Assembly: GCF_004379255.2 (NCBI RefSeq)
Contig: NC_056039.1
Location: 24,937,883 to 25,001,882 of the forward strand
Length of the DNA: 64,000 nucleotides
Source of the DNA: Salvia splendens
Lineage: Eukaryota > Streptophyta > Magnoliopsida > Lamiales > Lamiaceae
Direction of reading: 5' to 3'
Shown here one piece after another: positions 24,340-37,436 of the stretch. The position numbers and the translations under genes were made by a program. How positions within the stretch are numbered: position 1 is the first letter of the stretch; every line of letters begins with the position of its first letter. The notes beneath the pieces are model-generated. The model was not told the DNA's origin, ran no database searches, and was given only the letters and a program-made list of their open reading frames with translations.

Positions 24340-25120
24340 AGGTCAACAAAGGAACCCCAATGACTACTTCCACAAACAACAACCTAATGGCTCCAGCAAC
24401 TAGCAACACAAGAACTAGTAAGCATACCTTAACAAATAATCCAAGCCCGACAATAGATTAAGTGCAACCACAAGGAATTTTGGATAAATCTTCAATGATA
24501 AAGATTGAGCTCGAATTTGAGTCTTTGTTCTTCAATAATGTTCAAAAGCTGCCCAACACAAGAACCCTGATTGAGTATTTATACTAGGGTAAAAAAGAGG
24601 GTTCAAAATCGGTAAAATACAAGTCTTTTCAAAAAGCCAGTCACGGATGGCGAGTCGCCATATTCCCAGGTGTGAACAGTCGGCGAGCCGCTAGCTTTGT
24701 ATTACAAATTTCCGTGGGGATCTGGCGAGTTGCCATATTTGCCAAAGTGCAAAGTTGGCGAGTGGCTGGAGATGTCGCCAGAAATGCCTAGCCTTTTGGC
24801 GGGTCGCCGTCTTCGTCAAGGCACCGAGCTGGCGATCCGCCGGATCAGTCGAATTCCTCAGCACGCCTAGCGAGTGCCATGTTCGTCAGGGATCGAAGTT
24901 GGCCATCCGCTAGCTCTGTTCGGCTCTTCTCTAGCTGCATCTTTGCGGCTGCGCCTCGACTCCGATCACATTCTTCAACTTCTCGTCGCCTAAGCCTCGA
25001 TTTTCCTCCTCTAAGAACAACTTCCTTAGGAATGTACTTATCCCTCTTGCCGTCTTCAGGTCGTCACTCTCGTCATGGGTCGGTGTAACTCTTGCACGAC
25101 ATGATTCGTGCTATGGTTCG
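24340..25120 (-). mobile_element. Minus-oriented LTR-like sequence
   Basis: The minus strand carries TATAAATACTC (about 24573-24583), preceded upstream (24640-24900) by at least five copies of a GGCGAGTCGCCA-type word. This GC-rich block plus TATA layout matches other LTR-like pieces in the window. No coding region was recognised. Confidence 0.45.
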
Positions 25121-25778
25121 CATTAGTTACTTTTTTTTATAGTAGATTTTATTATATTAAAAATACCCAAGCATACCATAACTTAGCATTTCTCATCGTA
25201 CATTAATTATACGAACAATTATATAATTTAATTCTTGTTTTATTATATTGTTGCACATCATTAATTACATTAATTATTATTTGTTATATTGAAATATAAT
25301 TAATGTATGTATGTGTATAAAATATAGTGTGTATATATATATATATAGCTATATATAAAAATGATGGGTAAAATTGTATTTTCCTAAAGCTAACTAGGTA
25401 GACTAGATATGTAACTTAGGCAAATGAGTAGTTACATTATTTCTTGAAACATAGGCTTTTAAGTGGAATTCGTCCTAGTCGGATATAAAACACGGTTTAT
25501 ATAGATGTATAACATAACTACCAAACAGATAACTAAACCCGGATAAGTTTTATTATCTAAGTGTAACATAGCTATCAAACATAAACGTGGACTCCAAAAT
25601 GGTCGAGGGTGAGAATAAAGGTCAGAACTGAGAATAAAGGCCCAAAAAGAAAGGCAGAATTGATATTGGGCGAAAGCCCAATACTGTGAAAATGAAAAAC
25701 CCTAGTCTTCGCTTTTCCTCTCATCCGCCTCTTCTCCCAAATCACACATTCTTCGCTTGTTTGCAGCAGCATAAGGAA

Positions 25779-27121
<1,343 letters not shown>

Positions 27122-27559
27122 GTGTTATAGATTTTGGTTTAGGATTTTGAGACCTGTATTTGTTTCTTATGCAGCCCTTGTTATTGAAATCCAGAGAGTT
27201 AGATTTGTATTTCATATTTTCTTTGGCCGACATATTTTTTTTACTTGGACCTTGTCCATTTTTTTGGCTGTTTTAACAAAATTCTTAAATTTCGTTGTGA
27301 TCTTTGTTTAGATTTGGCACAATTATATTTACTGAAACCGAGCGTGCAGCTGCTTGAAAATGGTACAAAGTGGAGTATTATAATATTCTTGCAATGTCAA
27401 ATTTTTCTGGGAAATGAAGATAATTTAAATATTCTTTTGCTTGATAATGGTACAAAGTACTATAATATTGTACATTTAATCTTATAATGCTGTAGATGTT
27501 TTAATATGTAATGAACGAGTTGTGATTAATGTCGAACCAATGATATGTTGGTCTTTATT

Positions 27560-28160
27560 ATAAGTCCATTTTACTTCATTCTTATAGGGGTATTAATTCT
27601 TTCTGGTACGTAACACTTTGAAATTATAGTATGTTTTTACTTATTTTCCGTAGGTTTTGAAATGATTCAATGCATACTTCATTTGCATTCATTGAACTAG
27701 GTATTTACTTTATTCACTTTTAAATATACAATTCATTTCGGTAGATTTATTACTTTATTCAACTACGTTATTACTTCATTGGGAAATGTTTTTTAGTTCA
27801 TGTCTACATATACTTCATTCAAATAGTTTATTAGACCATTCAATTAGGATATCACTTCATTTTGTTGTCATAGCTGGAATTTCGGGAGTGTCATAGTGTC
27901 GACGGGATGGCCTTGACGTCTCCGTCCGCCGACTCCTGCCGAGAGAACGAATGAAGACGAGACCGATCACGATGCTGGGTACGTGGAGTCGATTCACAGC
28001 AGAGGCCAGAGAGCGCTACGGTGGCGGTGATAAACATTGCAGAGAGAAAGAACAGTACGCGACAGTAAAACTGTCTGTACGTACTAGAATGAAGTAAAAA
28101 CCTACTAGAATGAAGTAATATATTCTGGAATGAAGTTAAATCATTCTAATATGTTATAAC
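27560..28160. repeat. Array of ACTTCATT words flanking a GC-rich core
   Basis: The word ACTTCATT or ACTTTATT appears at least six times in plus orientation between 27567 and 27862. AATGAAGT appears three times in the opposite orientation between 28087 and 28135. The middle (27890-28070) is GC-rich and unrelated to its surroundings. This has the look of subterminal repeats of a transposon; the type is unknown. Confidence 0.5.
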
Positions 28161-28215
28161 TTATTTGCCATGGGCTAAAGTAAAATAGGCTTGTGATGAA
28201 AGTAGAAATAATATA

Positions 28216-28418
28216 TACTTCCTCCGTTCCAAAGAAGATGGCACACTTGGGAGATGACACGAGATTTTAGGAGTTGTTGTTTTGTGTGTTAAGTGGTGAG
28301 AGAAAATATAATTTTATAATTGATGTGAGGAAACTTTTTCCAAAAGAGGAAATCTGACATCTTTTGTGGGACAAACAAAAAAGGAAAGTGTGACATCTAC
28401 TATGGGACGGAGGGAGTA
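28216..28418. mobile_element. Stowaway MITE
   Basis: It begins TA-CTTCCTCCGTTCC and ends GGGACGGAGGGAG-TA, about 200 bp. Confidence 0.87.
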
Positions 28419-28537
28419 CATTTGCGCATCTCATCCATAAAAAACTAGATCTAAAGACCCTAATTTGGTCTAGTTCTGCAATAAGGGTGGATTTGCATAT
28501 AATGGGACGTTGTAGTGACGCATTTCTTGATAAATTA

Positions 28538-28690
28538 TACTCCTTCCGTTTTATAATAGTAGAGTCATTTTGTCATTTTGGTACGTTCACAATAGTGGAG
28601 TAATTTTTTTTAGCAAAAGTCAGCACATTTTCTTCTCACTTACTTTACTTTCTCTTACTTTATTCTCTATTCATTTCTCTACATTTTCAA
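28538..28690. mobile_element. Truncated Stowaway MITE
   Basis: The left end TA-CTCCTTCCGTTTTATAA is followed by the GAGTCATTTTGTCATTTTGG body seen at 30365-30602. The right end is missing, and the LTR-like sequence starting near 28692 may have cut it. Confidence 0.6.
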
Positions 28691-28691
28691 T

Positions 28692-30136
28692 TGTTAGAGG
28701 TTGTATACTAGAAATCACCTTTCGAGTGATTGAATACTGTAAAACCTTATATTTTATTTTCCTAAGGATGCAACAGATTATTTTTGTCATAATGTTGTTA
28801 TGTTTTGCATTTAATGAATGTTTATTGCATATTTAAATGTATAAGCAACGTAACAAAGTCTAAGTCTTTGTTTTAGTAGATCGGTTGTGGGCGTCGTCCA
28901 CTTTAAGGTAACACGGTTAGTTCTAAACAAAGAAAAATAAGAATATCACAACCTAGATAGGCCTAGACTACCTATCGTGAAAGGTTACAATGTCAGTCCG
29001 CATATTTCTAAGCCTTACTGAAATAAGATTACACTGGTGTGGTATAGCACTTAATTGGATCTAACAGCAAGACGAGTCTTTATGCTATCTACTGAAAGAC
29101 GAGGCCTTGATAATTAATTTCTTAATCAATGTACGTTAGCATTGAGCATACGGTATTGATTATGCACTACTTTGACTTACCAAATGGTGCGGGTTTTTCG
29201 CAACCTAAGAATCCTGGTATATTTGGTAGTGGTGATTAATATCTAGCAGTGCTAGGATTGCTATTATATTGAATCGTGCGCGAGGTGAGTCTCGTTTGAT
29301 AACATCCACAAGAGGAGCTCGAAAAAAGTTTTATTATTCGGAACCTAGCTAGTTGGAGTTTGATTACTCAATGAATAATAAATAAGCGTTTCTTGCTAAG
29401 TCCACTCTTGGAGTTAATAATATGTTAATTAATTAAGTTCATAGTAGACATCAATTAATTAATGGATTTTTCTGTCTTAAGCACGAGAAATGAACGACAA
29501 ACAAATGGAAACCCGGAATACTTGTAATTTCGGATTTGGATGGGCAGTGCAATATTACTTCTGTAGTGGCTGCTCGTAATATTCCAATATAAGCTTATAT
29601 TAAATTGTGGGTTCAATTTAATTAGTAAGAAGCTAATTGGAGGAGACCATATCCAAATTCTTCCATAGATCCATGTCTTGGCTCAATATGTGACTTAATA
29701 TAAATAGGAGAATAAATGAGACAGAAAATATACATTAATTACCATCATAATTTTCATCCCCCTCTCTTTCTTCAAGAGGGACGATTTTCAGCTCCCTCCG
29801 TGAGCAGTTTCCGTCTTCTTTATTTAAGTCCTAATACTCTGGTGAGATCAACCCACACTGATATCAGCGTACAGTCCGGGAACCAGTCAGAAGATCTGTG
29901 GTTTAGTACTTAAGATCTTCACGTGGAGAAGGCGCTAGCTATCTTCGATTCTTTGGAGAATCAACGAGGTAAATTGGCTAACTCCGTAGTAAGCATGTTT
30001 TAGGTTTCAATTACGCTAAAAATGATTAAATTCAAGTTATGAGTATGATACATGTGAAAATTATGTGAATAGATTTTGTATAAATAATCTGCTAAATAGA
30101 TCAAGATATTATGTGATCAATAAAGTGTTTTGTTGT
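28692..30136 (+). mobile_element. Copia-type solo LTR (probable)
   Basis: It opens TGTTAGAGGTTGTATACTAG and includes a TATA region (ATATAAATAGG near 29700-29710) and a leader with CTTCACGTGGAGAAGGCGC, a form I know from Copia-type LTRs. Part of it (28960-29260) matches the older copy at 17.25-17.6 kb. No primer-binding site or gag follows, so a solo LTR is the likely state. Its 3' end is uncertain. Confidence 0.5.
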
Positions 30137-30364
30137 TACGTGCCAATCCCATCATCAACTTCCGCTGCCAATCCCATCATCAATTTCTTATCTTATTCTT
30201 CCTTTATTTAACTCATTTACCGCAATTTTTCTTAAATTACGTGCCTAAAAGAAACGTCTCTACTACCGTAGAACGGAGGAAGTATATTTAATTAAAGATA
30301 ATTTTATAAGCATTTTATCAAAACATGATCGCATACACAGATAAAAAAAATACATGAAAACTTA

Positions 30365-30602
30365 TACTCCATCCGTCTCACAATAAGAGTCCTATTTTGT
30401 CATTTCGGTCTGTCTAATAATAAGAGTCATAGTTCACTTTTACCTGGTAAGTAGGTCTCACATTCCACCAATTTATTCAACTCGCATTTTATTATAAAAC
30501 TACTAAATATAAGTGGGACCCTTATTCTACCAACTTTTCTTTACATTCCTTAAAACCCATGTCATAACTAAATAGGACTCATATTCCGGGACGGAGGGAG
30601 TA
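30365..30602. mobile_element. Stowaway MITE
   Basis: It begins TA-CTCCATCCGTCTCAC and ends GGGACGGAGGGAG-TA. Confidence 0.87.
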
Positions 30603-30834
30603 TTCCTTAAGTCCGACAAAAATAGATATTTTTTTTCATTTTTTTTTTCCATTTTGGTTAGTCCCATAAAAATAGTCAACATCTAATTTTGATAACTTCT
30701 TTCCCTATAATTTTCCACTACCATACTCCAATAACCTTTTCTTTAGATATTTCTCATACTTTAACAATTATGCATAAAAATTCACGTCGTCCCAAATGTC
30801 TCTATTTATATGGGAAATGGGGAGTAATATGTAC

Positions 30835-31187
30835 TCCTCCCGTCCGTGAATAGAAGTCCTATTTCTTTCCGGCACGGGTTTTAAGAAAAGTGGGTGGAAG
30901 AAAGTTAGTGGTATATGAGTATCATTTATATATACTCCTTCGGTCCACGAATAGGAGTCCCGTTTTTCCATTTTAGTCCATCCGCGAATAGGAGTCCTGG
31001 TTCACTTTGATCATAAATGGGAATAGGGTCCATATTCCACTAACTTATTCCACTGATATTTCATTTAATAATAAAGTATACAAACGAGACTCATATTCCA
31101 CTAACTTTTTTCCATCCACTTTACTTAATATTTCTTAAAACTCGTGCCGCCAAGAAATGAGACTCCTAATGACGAATAGAGAGAGTA
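30835..31187. mobile_element. Truncated plus complete Stowaway MITE
   Basis: A left-end fragment (CTCCTCCCGTCCGTGAATAG, about 30835-30930) is followed by a complete copy, TA-CTCCTTCGGTCCACG at 30933 to ATAGAGAGAG-TA at 31187. The complete copy directly abuts the TTA of the Harbinger derivative. Confidence 0.7.
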
Positions 31188-31860
31188 TTAGAGCATCCAC
31201 AATGGTGCGGATGTCCCGGCGGACATCCCCGCGGACATCCCAAAAACACCTCCTGTCACGTCATAAGGACTTCCCACTGCACTGCTACGTCATAAGGACA
31301 TCCCACTGCACAGTGGTGGACATCCCGACGGACTTCCCACAATAATAAAAATTCACAAATTCACCAAATTAAAGAATTTACGGAATTAAAATTTCGACAC
31401 AAATACGGAGAAATTGCAACCACTTTATTTAAAAAAAACATATATAGTACAAAAAAACATACATAATTATTAAAAAAAATTACACAGTTAAAAAAAACCG
31501 TCTTCTCACTCCTCGGATTCCCCGTCGCCAGTACCCTCGCCGTCCCCGCCGGTAGTCGTTATTTAGAGAGAGAGATACTCGTTAATACAAGTGGTGCGAA
31601 TGAAACGAGTTCAACGAGCCGTATTTATAGAATTTTCTAAAAAAAACTCAGGACGTTCGCGCGGACGTTCGTGGAGTCAACGCAATGGCGGACGTCCGCA
31701 AGGACGTCGCGACGGACGTCCCCGGAACGCCGCGGAACTCCGGTATCCGCAGCGGACCTCCGTATCCGCGTCACCGCTGCACAATGGCGGACGTCCCACG
31801 CGGAACTCCGGCACGCCGGCCGGACGTCCGTCGGGACGGGCGCCATTGTGGATGCTCTTA
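31188..31860. mobile_element. Non-autonomous Harbinger derivative with shared leader
   Basis: It is flanked by TTA (31188-31190 and 31858-31860). It has perfect 15-bp inverted ends GAGCATCCACAATGG. The centre keeps the family leader (AACGAGTATCTC, TTCGCACCACTTG in minus sense) and a TATA-like ATAAATACGG, plus a stub of GC-rich coding sequence (31500-31555) like the acidic ORF1 tail. Both arms are built of GGACGTCC/GGACATCCC words. It is 667 bp without the duplication and encodes no full protein. Confidence 0.88.
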
Positions 31861-33900
31861 GTTTTAAATAAAATGTGTATGAATTGAGTTAGTGGAAGGT
31901 GAAGCCTATTTATTATGTATAATAATTATAAATCTAGACTTTTATTCGTAAATGAATCAAAATAGAAAAATAAGACTCTTATTCGAAAATAAGTATCTTG
32001 GCCAACTTGCATTATAATGACCGTTGTCATGGATAAACATGATCTCGTAATTTGCATATAAAAATACATTTCTAAATTTTTCATGGTGTAAATGAAAATT
32101 ATCAACCCCTCTTAATTATCGTAGGGTAATATAATTTTTTATAACTTACTAATATAATGATGTTCGTGGATATGATAAGTTGATTATTATTTTAAATTAA
32201 TAACTGGCAATAGCGGCGGACCTACCTGGTACATGGCGGGTCTTTAGAACCCCCACACATTTTAGATAGGGGTGATTAAATACTAACTATTTTAATATGT
32301 ACTTGTTAATTAAATTAATAAACTATATTTAAAATGTCAATACAGTTATATATTTAAAATGTCAATACAGTTACATGAATATGTCAACACAATTTTGTGT
32401 TAAAATTTTGTAAAAGTCAAGATAAATTTGTGTTGATATACTGTTGACATTTTTAATATAATATGTTGATTAGCATGTAACATATTAAGATAGTTAGCAC
32501 ACTAACGCAACCCATTTCAGATATGTCTATAAATATTATATATATACCATGGGATATGATCAGTTGATAACTTTTTTAAAATGATAACTGACAACTATGT
32601 CAACAACATACATTATAGATGTCAACACGAAGATATTTGTATGTCAACTAAATGTAGTTGACATATAAATAGGTGTCTACAATAGACATATGTATGTCAA
32701 ATACATTTAGTTGAGATTCAAATGTCTTCGTGTTGACATCTATAACATAAATTGTTGACATAGTTGCCCGTTAACAATTTAAAATAGTTGTCAACATAAC
32801 AATAACCTTGATGTTCAACTATATACATTTTAAATATAAATCTAAATATTCTCGATTGTGATCTTATAGACGAAATTTATTCTTGACTATTCAGTAATAA
32901 TCCAATTTTGATACTAGTATTATATCAAAAAACTATAGTAGCAGATAAAACGGATATAGATGACTCATTATTTCTCCAGAGAAATGATATCCCGAAGAAA
33001 TGGGTATTATGATTAATCATTCTTACATGGATAGCAAAAAATTCAGTTGTCTTGACGTTTCTTGGATATGTCTAGTGTAAAATCACTATATTCAACCATA
33101 ATCAATTAGGCAAAATAATGAAGTTGCTTGATTAGGGGGATGAAAATAATTAAATGTTAACATTGATGTTCACTGAAGAATATTATATCCAATTAATTAT
33201 GGGTATGGTTCAGATATATATAATGATAATTTGTCAGTTTGATCTTGATATATTCATTAGAAGTTGGAAAACTCCATATAAGAAATATTCGGAGGCCCAC
33301 AATCAGATAATGTGGATTGGGGTTAGCTTAAATGGATCCATTATTGGCGTTGTACATCTCATCATCAATTAATCAGTACAAGGAATACTACGTACCAATG
33401 ATTTATCTCATAATTCATCTATAAAATACTTGTGGATAATATAAAATTCGTAGCTCATAATCTTGTGGATAAGAATATTCATGCAACAAATTCCTTTTGC
33501 TCTTTTATTCTTAAAAAATCTTCCAATTTTCAATATTTGTGTGATTCATCGGCGTAAAATATGGTGAGTTTATTCAAGAATAATAAAGAAAAACACAATG
33601 GATATGGTCGAGTAACATGAGACTCGTCCATATTTAATCAAATGATCACAAATTTTATTTGAGATGCTTGCAAATCAATACTTGAAATAGTCATTGAGTC
33701 CGTTGATGGATATTTTTAATCTAACATCAACGGAGAATTAGTATGTTGTATGAAATGAGTGTTATTCCTTTTAATTATAGTCTATAATTTAATGTAATTT
33801 ATTTAATTAAGTTAAGTTTTGATTAAAAAAATGTAACTATTACATGGATTCTTATTTAATTTATTTTATAATTTAAATTTTGAGAGAAATTTTAACTGTA
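31861..33900. other. AT-rich intergenic region with one palindromic MITE
   Basis: Apart from the element at 32546-32820 no gene or repeat was recognised. The 72-codon ORF at 33154-33372 has no known motif. Confidence 0.4.
32546..32820. mobile_element. Palindromic MITE rich in TGTTGACAT
   Basis: CAACTATGTCAACAA followed by TATAGATGTCAACACGAAGA (left arm) is mirrored by GTCTTCGTGTTGACATCTAT and TTGTTGACATAGTTG (right arm), forming a long imperfect hairpin. The left end GGGATATGATCAGTTGATAA relates it to the element in NPF intron 1. A fragment is also at 14135-14210. Confidence 0.6.
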
Positions 33901-34860
33901 GCCACTAGCATAGCAATAATGCCAAGTTCACTACTTTTGGTGTTGTGACAGAATAAAGGAATTGTGTAATCAAAATAAACAGAAACGTAAAGAAGACACA
34001 GATTTACGTGGTTCGCCAATTGGCTACATCCACAGGCAGGAACGGAGAACAGATTGTATTCATAGTGTTTTCAGATTATGGCTACAAATTTCAGATTGGA
34101 TGCGATCTCTGCTGAAGCGGCAGGGATTGTGGGCGCCACTAACAGAAAAGGGAAAAGCAAAAAAGGCAGACGAGAAGGATGACGAGTGGGTCACCCTAGA
34201 TGAAAAGGCTCACTCGACAATCATGTTGTGCCTGTCTGGGATGTTATCATCGAAGTCGTTAATCAGGAAACTGCGGCTGCCCTCTGGACGAAGTTGGAAA
34301 GTTTATACATGACGAACTCTCTAACCAATAAGTTGCTTCTGAAGCAACGTCTGTTCCGATTACGCATGCAGGAAGGTATGCCCCTTCGGGATCATCTGGA
34401 AAATTTGAACAAAATTTTGCTGGATTTGCGTAATGTTGATGTTAAAGTAGAAGATGAGGATGATGCTTTAATTCTGCTAGTTTCTTTGTCTGAGTCGTAC
34501 GAGAATTTCGTTGAGTCTTTTATGACTGGGAAAGAAACTCTGTCTCTGGTCTGGTCTGAGAGACACATGTTCGAGTGGGGTCGACGATCCTGACAAGTCT
34601 GAGTCGGACCCGTAATGTGTCTCGATGTGGTCTCGGTTTGAGGGGGAGGTTTGTTGAGGACAAACCAATCCCACATCGGGAGTTTGAGGGAAGTTGGAAG
34701 GTGTATATAATTCATGTCCAACCCAATTAGTTTAAGCCTTTTGGGAGTGATCCAAAAAATAAATCTGTGCGAGCTAGACCCAAAGCGGACAATATCAAAC
34801 TAATGTTGCCGACGCCGACAATCCTGACATTTGGTTGGTTGTTGTATAACAAGTTTCATT
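33900..34860 (+). mobile_element. Internally deleted Copia retrotransposon
   Basis: A 5' piece with ACGTGGTTCGCCAATTGGC (near 34007), a Copia LTR-like stretch, precedes a gag start at 34078. The gag ends near 34593 and is followed within about 50 bp by a polypurine tract (GAGGGGGAGG, 34640-34649) and a 3' LTR opening TGTTGAGGACAAACC at 34652, with a TATA-like GTATATAAT near 34702. Protease, integrase and reverse transcriptase are absent. Confidence 0.72.
34078..34593 (+). pseudogene. Copia gag (UBN2-type) fragment, frameshifted
   Basis: Three frames must be joined. They are MATNFRLDAISAEAAGIVG, then DEKDDEWVTLDEKAHSTIM, then the longest part from 34228, with AALWTKLESLYMTNSLTNK, RMQEGMPLRDHLENLNK and LILLVSLSESYENFVESF. 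These are the usual blocks of a Copia gag polyprotein. The zinc knuckle and everything after it are missing. This retroelement remnant is not a working gene. Confidence 0.8.
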
Positions 34861-35648
34861 CAATTTATGCATGAACTTTGTCGACCACGTCAATACACAA
34901 ATTTTGACATTGTACTTCATAATTTTGGTTTAAGTATATATTGTAGAATAATTGTACCTGAGTTGTAATAATAGTTTTTCTTTGTGTTTAGTTAGTTAAA
35001 TGGAGTTATAATTTAAGACCAAAGTAGAAGGGAGAAGAGAAGGTAAAATAAGGAAGAGAATAAAGTAAGTGATATCCGATGTTTTGTTTTTAGCTATAAA
35101 GATAAAAAAAATTAAATAATTTGGGATAACTTAAAATAAAATATGACTAAAGTTACTAAAGATGGGGGAGTATTCAACTAGTAATAACCATTTTCCCAAC
35201 TAAGAATAATACTATATATTTGTTTAATTTATCTAATGGTGTCAATGCATTTTATGTGAAAAAAATTATAATTACTTTATTATAGCAAATGGTGTTATAG
35301 TATGTTAATGTAAGATGGTTGTGGTATATCCTAAATTCAGTACATGATTCATTTTTCAACCTAACATACTGAGATTTGAATATGTGCCAATTCAGTTTTG
35401 AATGTATGCTGATTTAATTGTTGTGTTGATTTTACGAAATTCAGTATGCAAATCAGTAAGGACTGATCCTCATGTTTACATGCTATGTTTATTTACGAGA
35501 TTTGGTGTGTATCAATATATAGAGTTCAGTATGAATCAGTATTCTGATCTATTGTCCACATACTTGATTTAGGAGAGAATAAAATTTTGATTCCGAAAAT
35601 ACCTCTTTGTATGAAATTTTGATTCCGAAAATACCTCTTTGTATGAAA

Positions 35649-35818
35649 TACCCCCTCCGTCCCACTTAAAATGAAATATTTGGAAATCAGCACGAGATTT
35701 TATGTAGTATTGTTATGTTAGTTAATGAAGAGAGAGTAAATTAAGATAAATGAAAAAGTAGAAATAGAATTATTTCTATTTTAGGAAATGTTTCATTTTT
35801 AATTGGACATAGGGAGAA
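35649..35818. mobile_element. Stowaway MITE
   Basis: It begins TA-CCCCCTCCGTCCC and ends worn GGACATAGGGAG. The body AATGAAATATTTGG matches 35995-36195. Confidence 0.72.
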
Positions 35819-35994
35819 TCAGTATATTGATCTAATAGTTGTTGGTACTCTCTAAGAGGGAAGTCGTATTTAAACGTGCCGTGCCCTTATAATACAATGC
35901 TTATAGTATTTTAATTTAAAACGTAAATTAATTTTAGACCATTAAATGTTAAAATGAGTAAATGATATCAAATCTTATGAACTTTAATAAATAT

Positions 35995-36195
35995 TACTCC
36001 CTCCATCCCACTTAAAGTGAAACATTTGGGAATTGGCACGGGTTTTTATGTAGTGTTATTTTTTGAGTTAACGAAGAGTAAAGTAACAGAGATGAAAAAA
36101 TAGATATAGAGTTATTTCCATTTTAGGAACATTTCATTTTTAATGAGACAATTCAAAAATTAAAAATTTTCATTTTCAATGGGACAGAGAGGGTA
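35995..36195. mobile_element. Stowaway MITE
   Basis: It begins TA-CTCCCTCCATCCCAC and ends GGGACAGAGAGGG-TA, about 200 bp. Confidence 0.82.
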
Positions 36196-36619
36196 TATAA
36201 AACATCAATAAAAAGTAAAATCGTCAATATGTCGTAATATGAAAACTTTTATGGTTTTTCCTGATATCAACATAGTATATAAAACATATCAACGCAATGA
36301 TATAGATATTTGAACACATGTATAAGAAAATTTCAACACAGTTTTATTGATATTGTCCATGCATTATATTGAAACTTTTTTATGCATTTATTGATACATA
36401 ATCTGTTTGTACGAATATTAAAATAAAAATTATAAAATTTCATTATTCGATCATCGTCGAAACATATGCAATTGAGATCTCGTTAGAATCATTATAAAAT
36501 TACCTTTAATTTAATATATTTTAAAAAAAATTAATTGAGAGAGTTACATAAATTTAAAGTTTTAAGATGAATATGAGGAGAGAGAAAGTGTTGGTTTTAA
36601 CTACCATATATAAGAATTG

Positions 36620-37436
36620 ATATTCCCTCCGTTCAGCAATGGGAGTCCCGTTTTTCTGTTTTCATTCGTCTGGGAATAGGTGTCCCGGTCTACTTACTAT
36701 ATTTGGACAATCGAATTACCCCCCCCCCCCCGTCTCACTTATTTTCACTTCTGCCATAAAAAAAATCCTCTACCCACATTTCTTCTCACACAATGCAACG
36801 CTTCATTTTTTATTTTTTTCATTCCCACTCTCTCACTCTCTCTCTACCTCTCGGGAAAAGACGTCTAAACCGCCTCCTCCTCCTCCTCACTCTTTCTTAC
36901 ACGGATCACAGCTCCTCAGAAACATATGGTCGAGAATCTAGCAGAAACCCTAATCGACTACCACTTGTTCCTCATTCGAATCCGATGCCAGAGTGGACAT
37001 TCGACACCTCGGATGGGTCAATCCTGACTCCTATTGCGACCCTTCTATCTCCAATCCCCACATACTTATGGGAGACATGTGATTCGATGTCCACCGTGGT
37101 TCCTGAAACTTCGATGGTTGAAGGCCCATCGTGGACGAATTCCTAGCCCTCTATGTTCCCTGAAACCCTAGAAATCACCATTGTTCCTGACACGCCACAT
37201 TCTTAGTTCGATTATGAGCTTATTGTCACTGACACGCCAAATTCCCAGCTCGATTCTGAGCTCATTGTCCCTGGCATGCCGGGTTATGAAGGTCCTTCGT
37301 CTACTGTGTTCCCTGAAACTTTGATGGTCAAACGTTGGAAGCGTCCTGTCAAGGAGGAGAAGGAGTTCAAGAAAATCAACGTGATTGATAAGGCTCATTT
37401 CATGCATCGGTTTAAGGGTGAAATACATGCTACTTG
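36620..37436 (+). pseudogene. Uncharacterised gene fragment with internal repeats
   Basis: After a partial Stowaway left end (36624-36700) and a poly-C run near 36721, one frame from 36793 reads through a Pro- and Thr-rich stretch and, after stops near 37144 and 37204, ends with KRWKRPVKEEKEFKKINV before 37436. The nucleotide sequence has repeats of about 40-70 bp around CCTGACACGCCA and GAGCTCATTGTCCCTG. I do not recognise a domain. The LTR-like sequence beginning near 37437 cuts it off. It may be a broken host exon or a retroelement leader. Confidence 0.35.

Larger units (their letters stand above)
23787..25583. mobile_element. Large element with CGTTTGGTAGCTATGTTA-type inverted ends
   Basis: CGTTTGGTAGCTATGTTATG near 23793 is mirrored by GTAACATAGCTATCAAACA near 25562-25580, with further inverted matches inside each arm. 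The interior carries a Stowaway (24111-24333) and a minus-oriented LTR-like piece (24340-25120). No transposase frame is visible. Target duplications are not secure (TAA flanks are possible). Confidence 0.45.

Noticed and set aside
31591..31887. Arg/Gly-rich plus-strand ORF
   Set aside because: Produced by GGACGTCC-type subterminal repeats of the Harbinger derivative.
36639..36941. 100-codon ORF with long Pro run
   Set aside because: The Pro run is a poly-C tract next to a partial Stowaway; low-complexity artefact.
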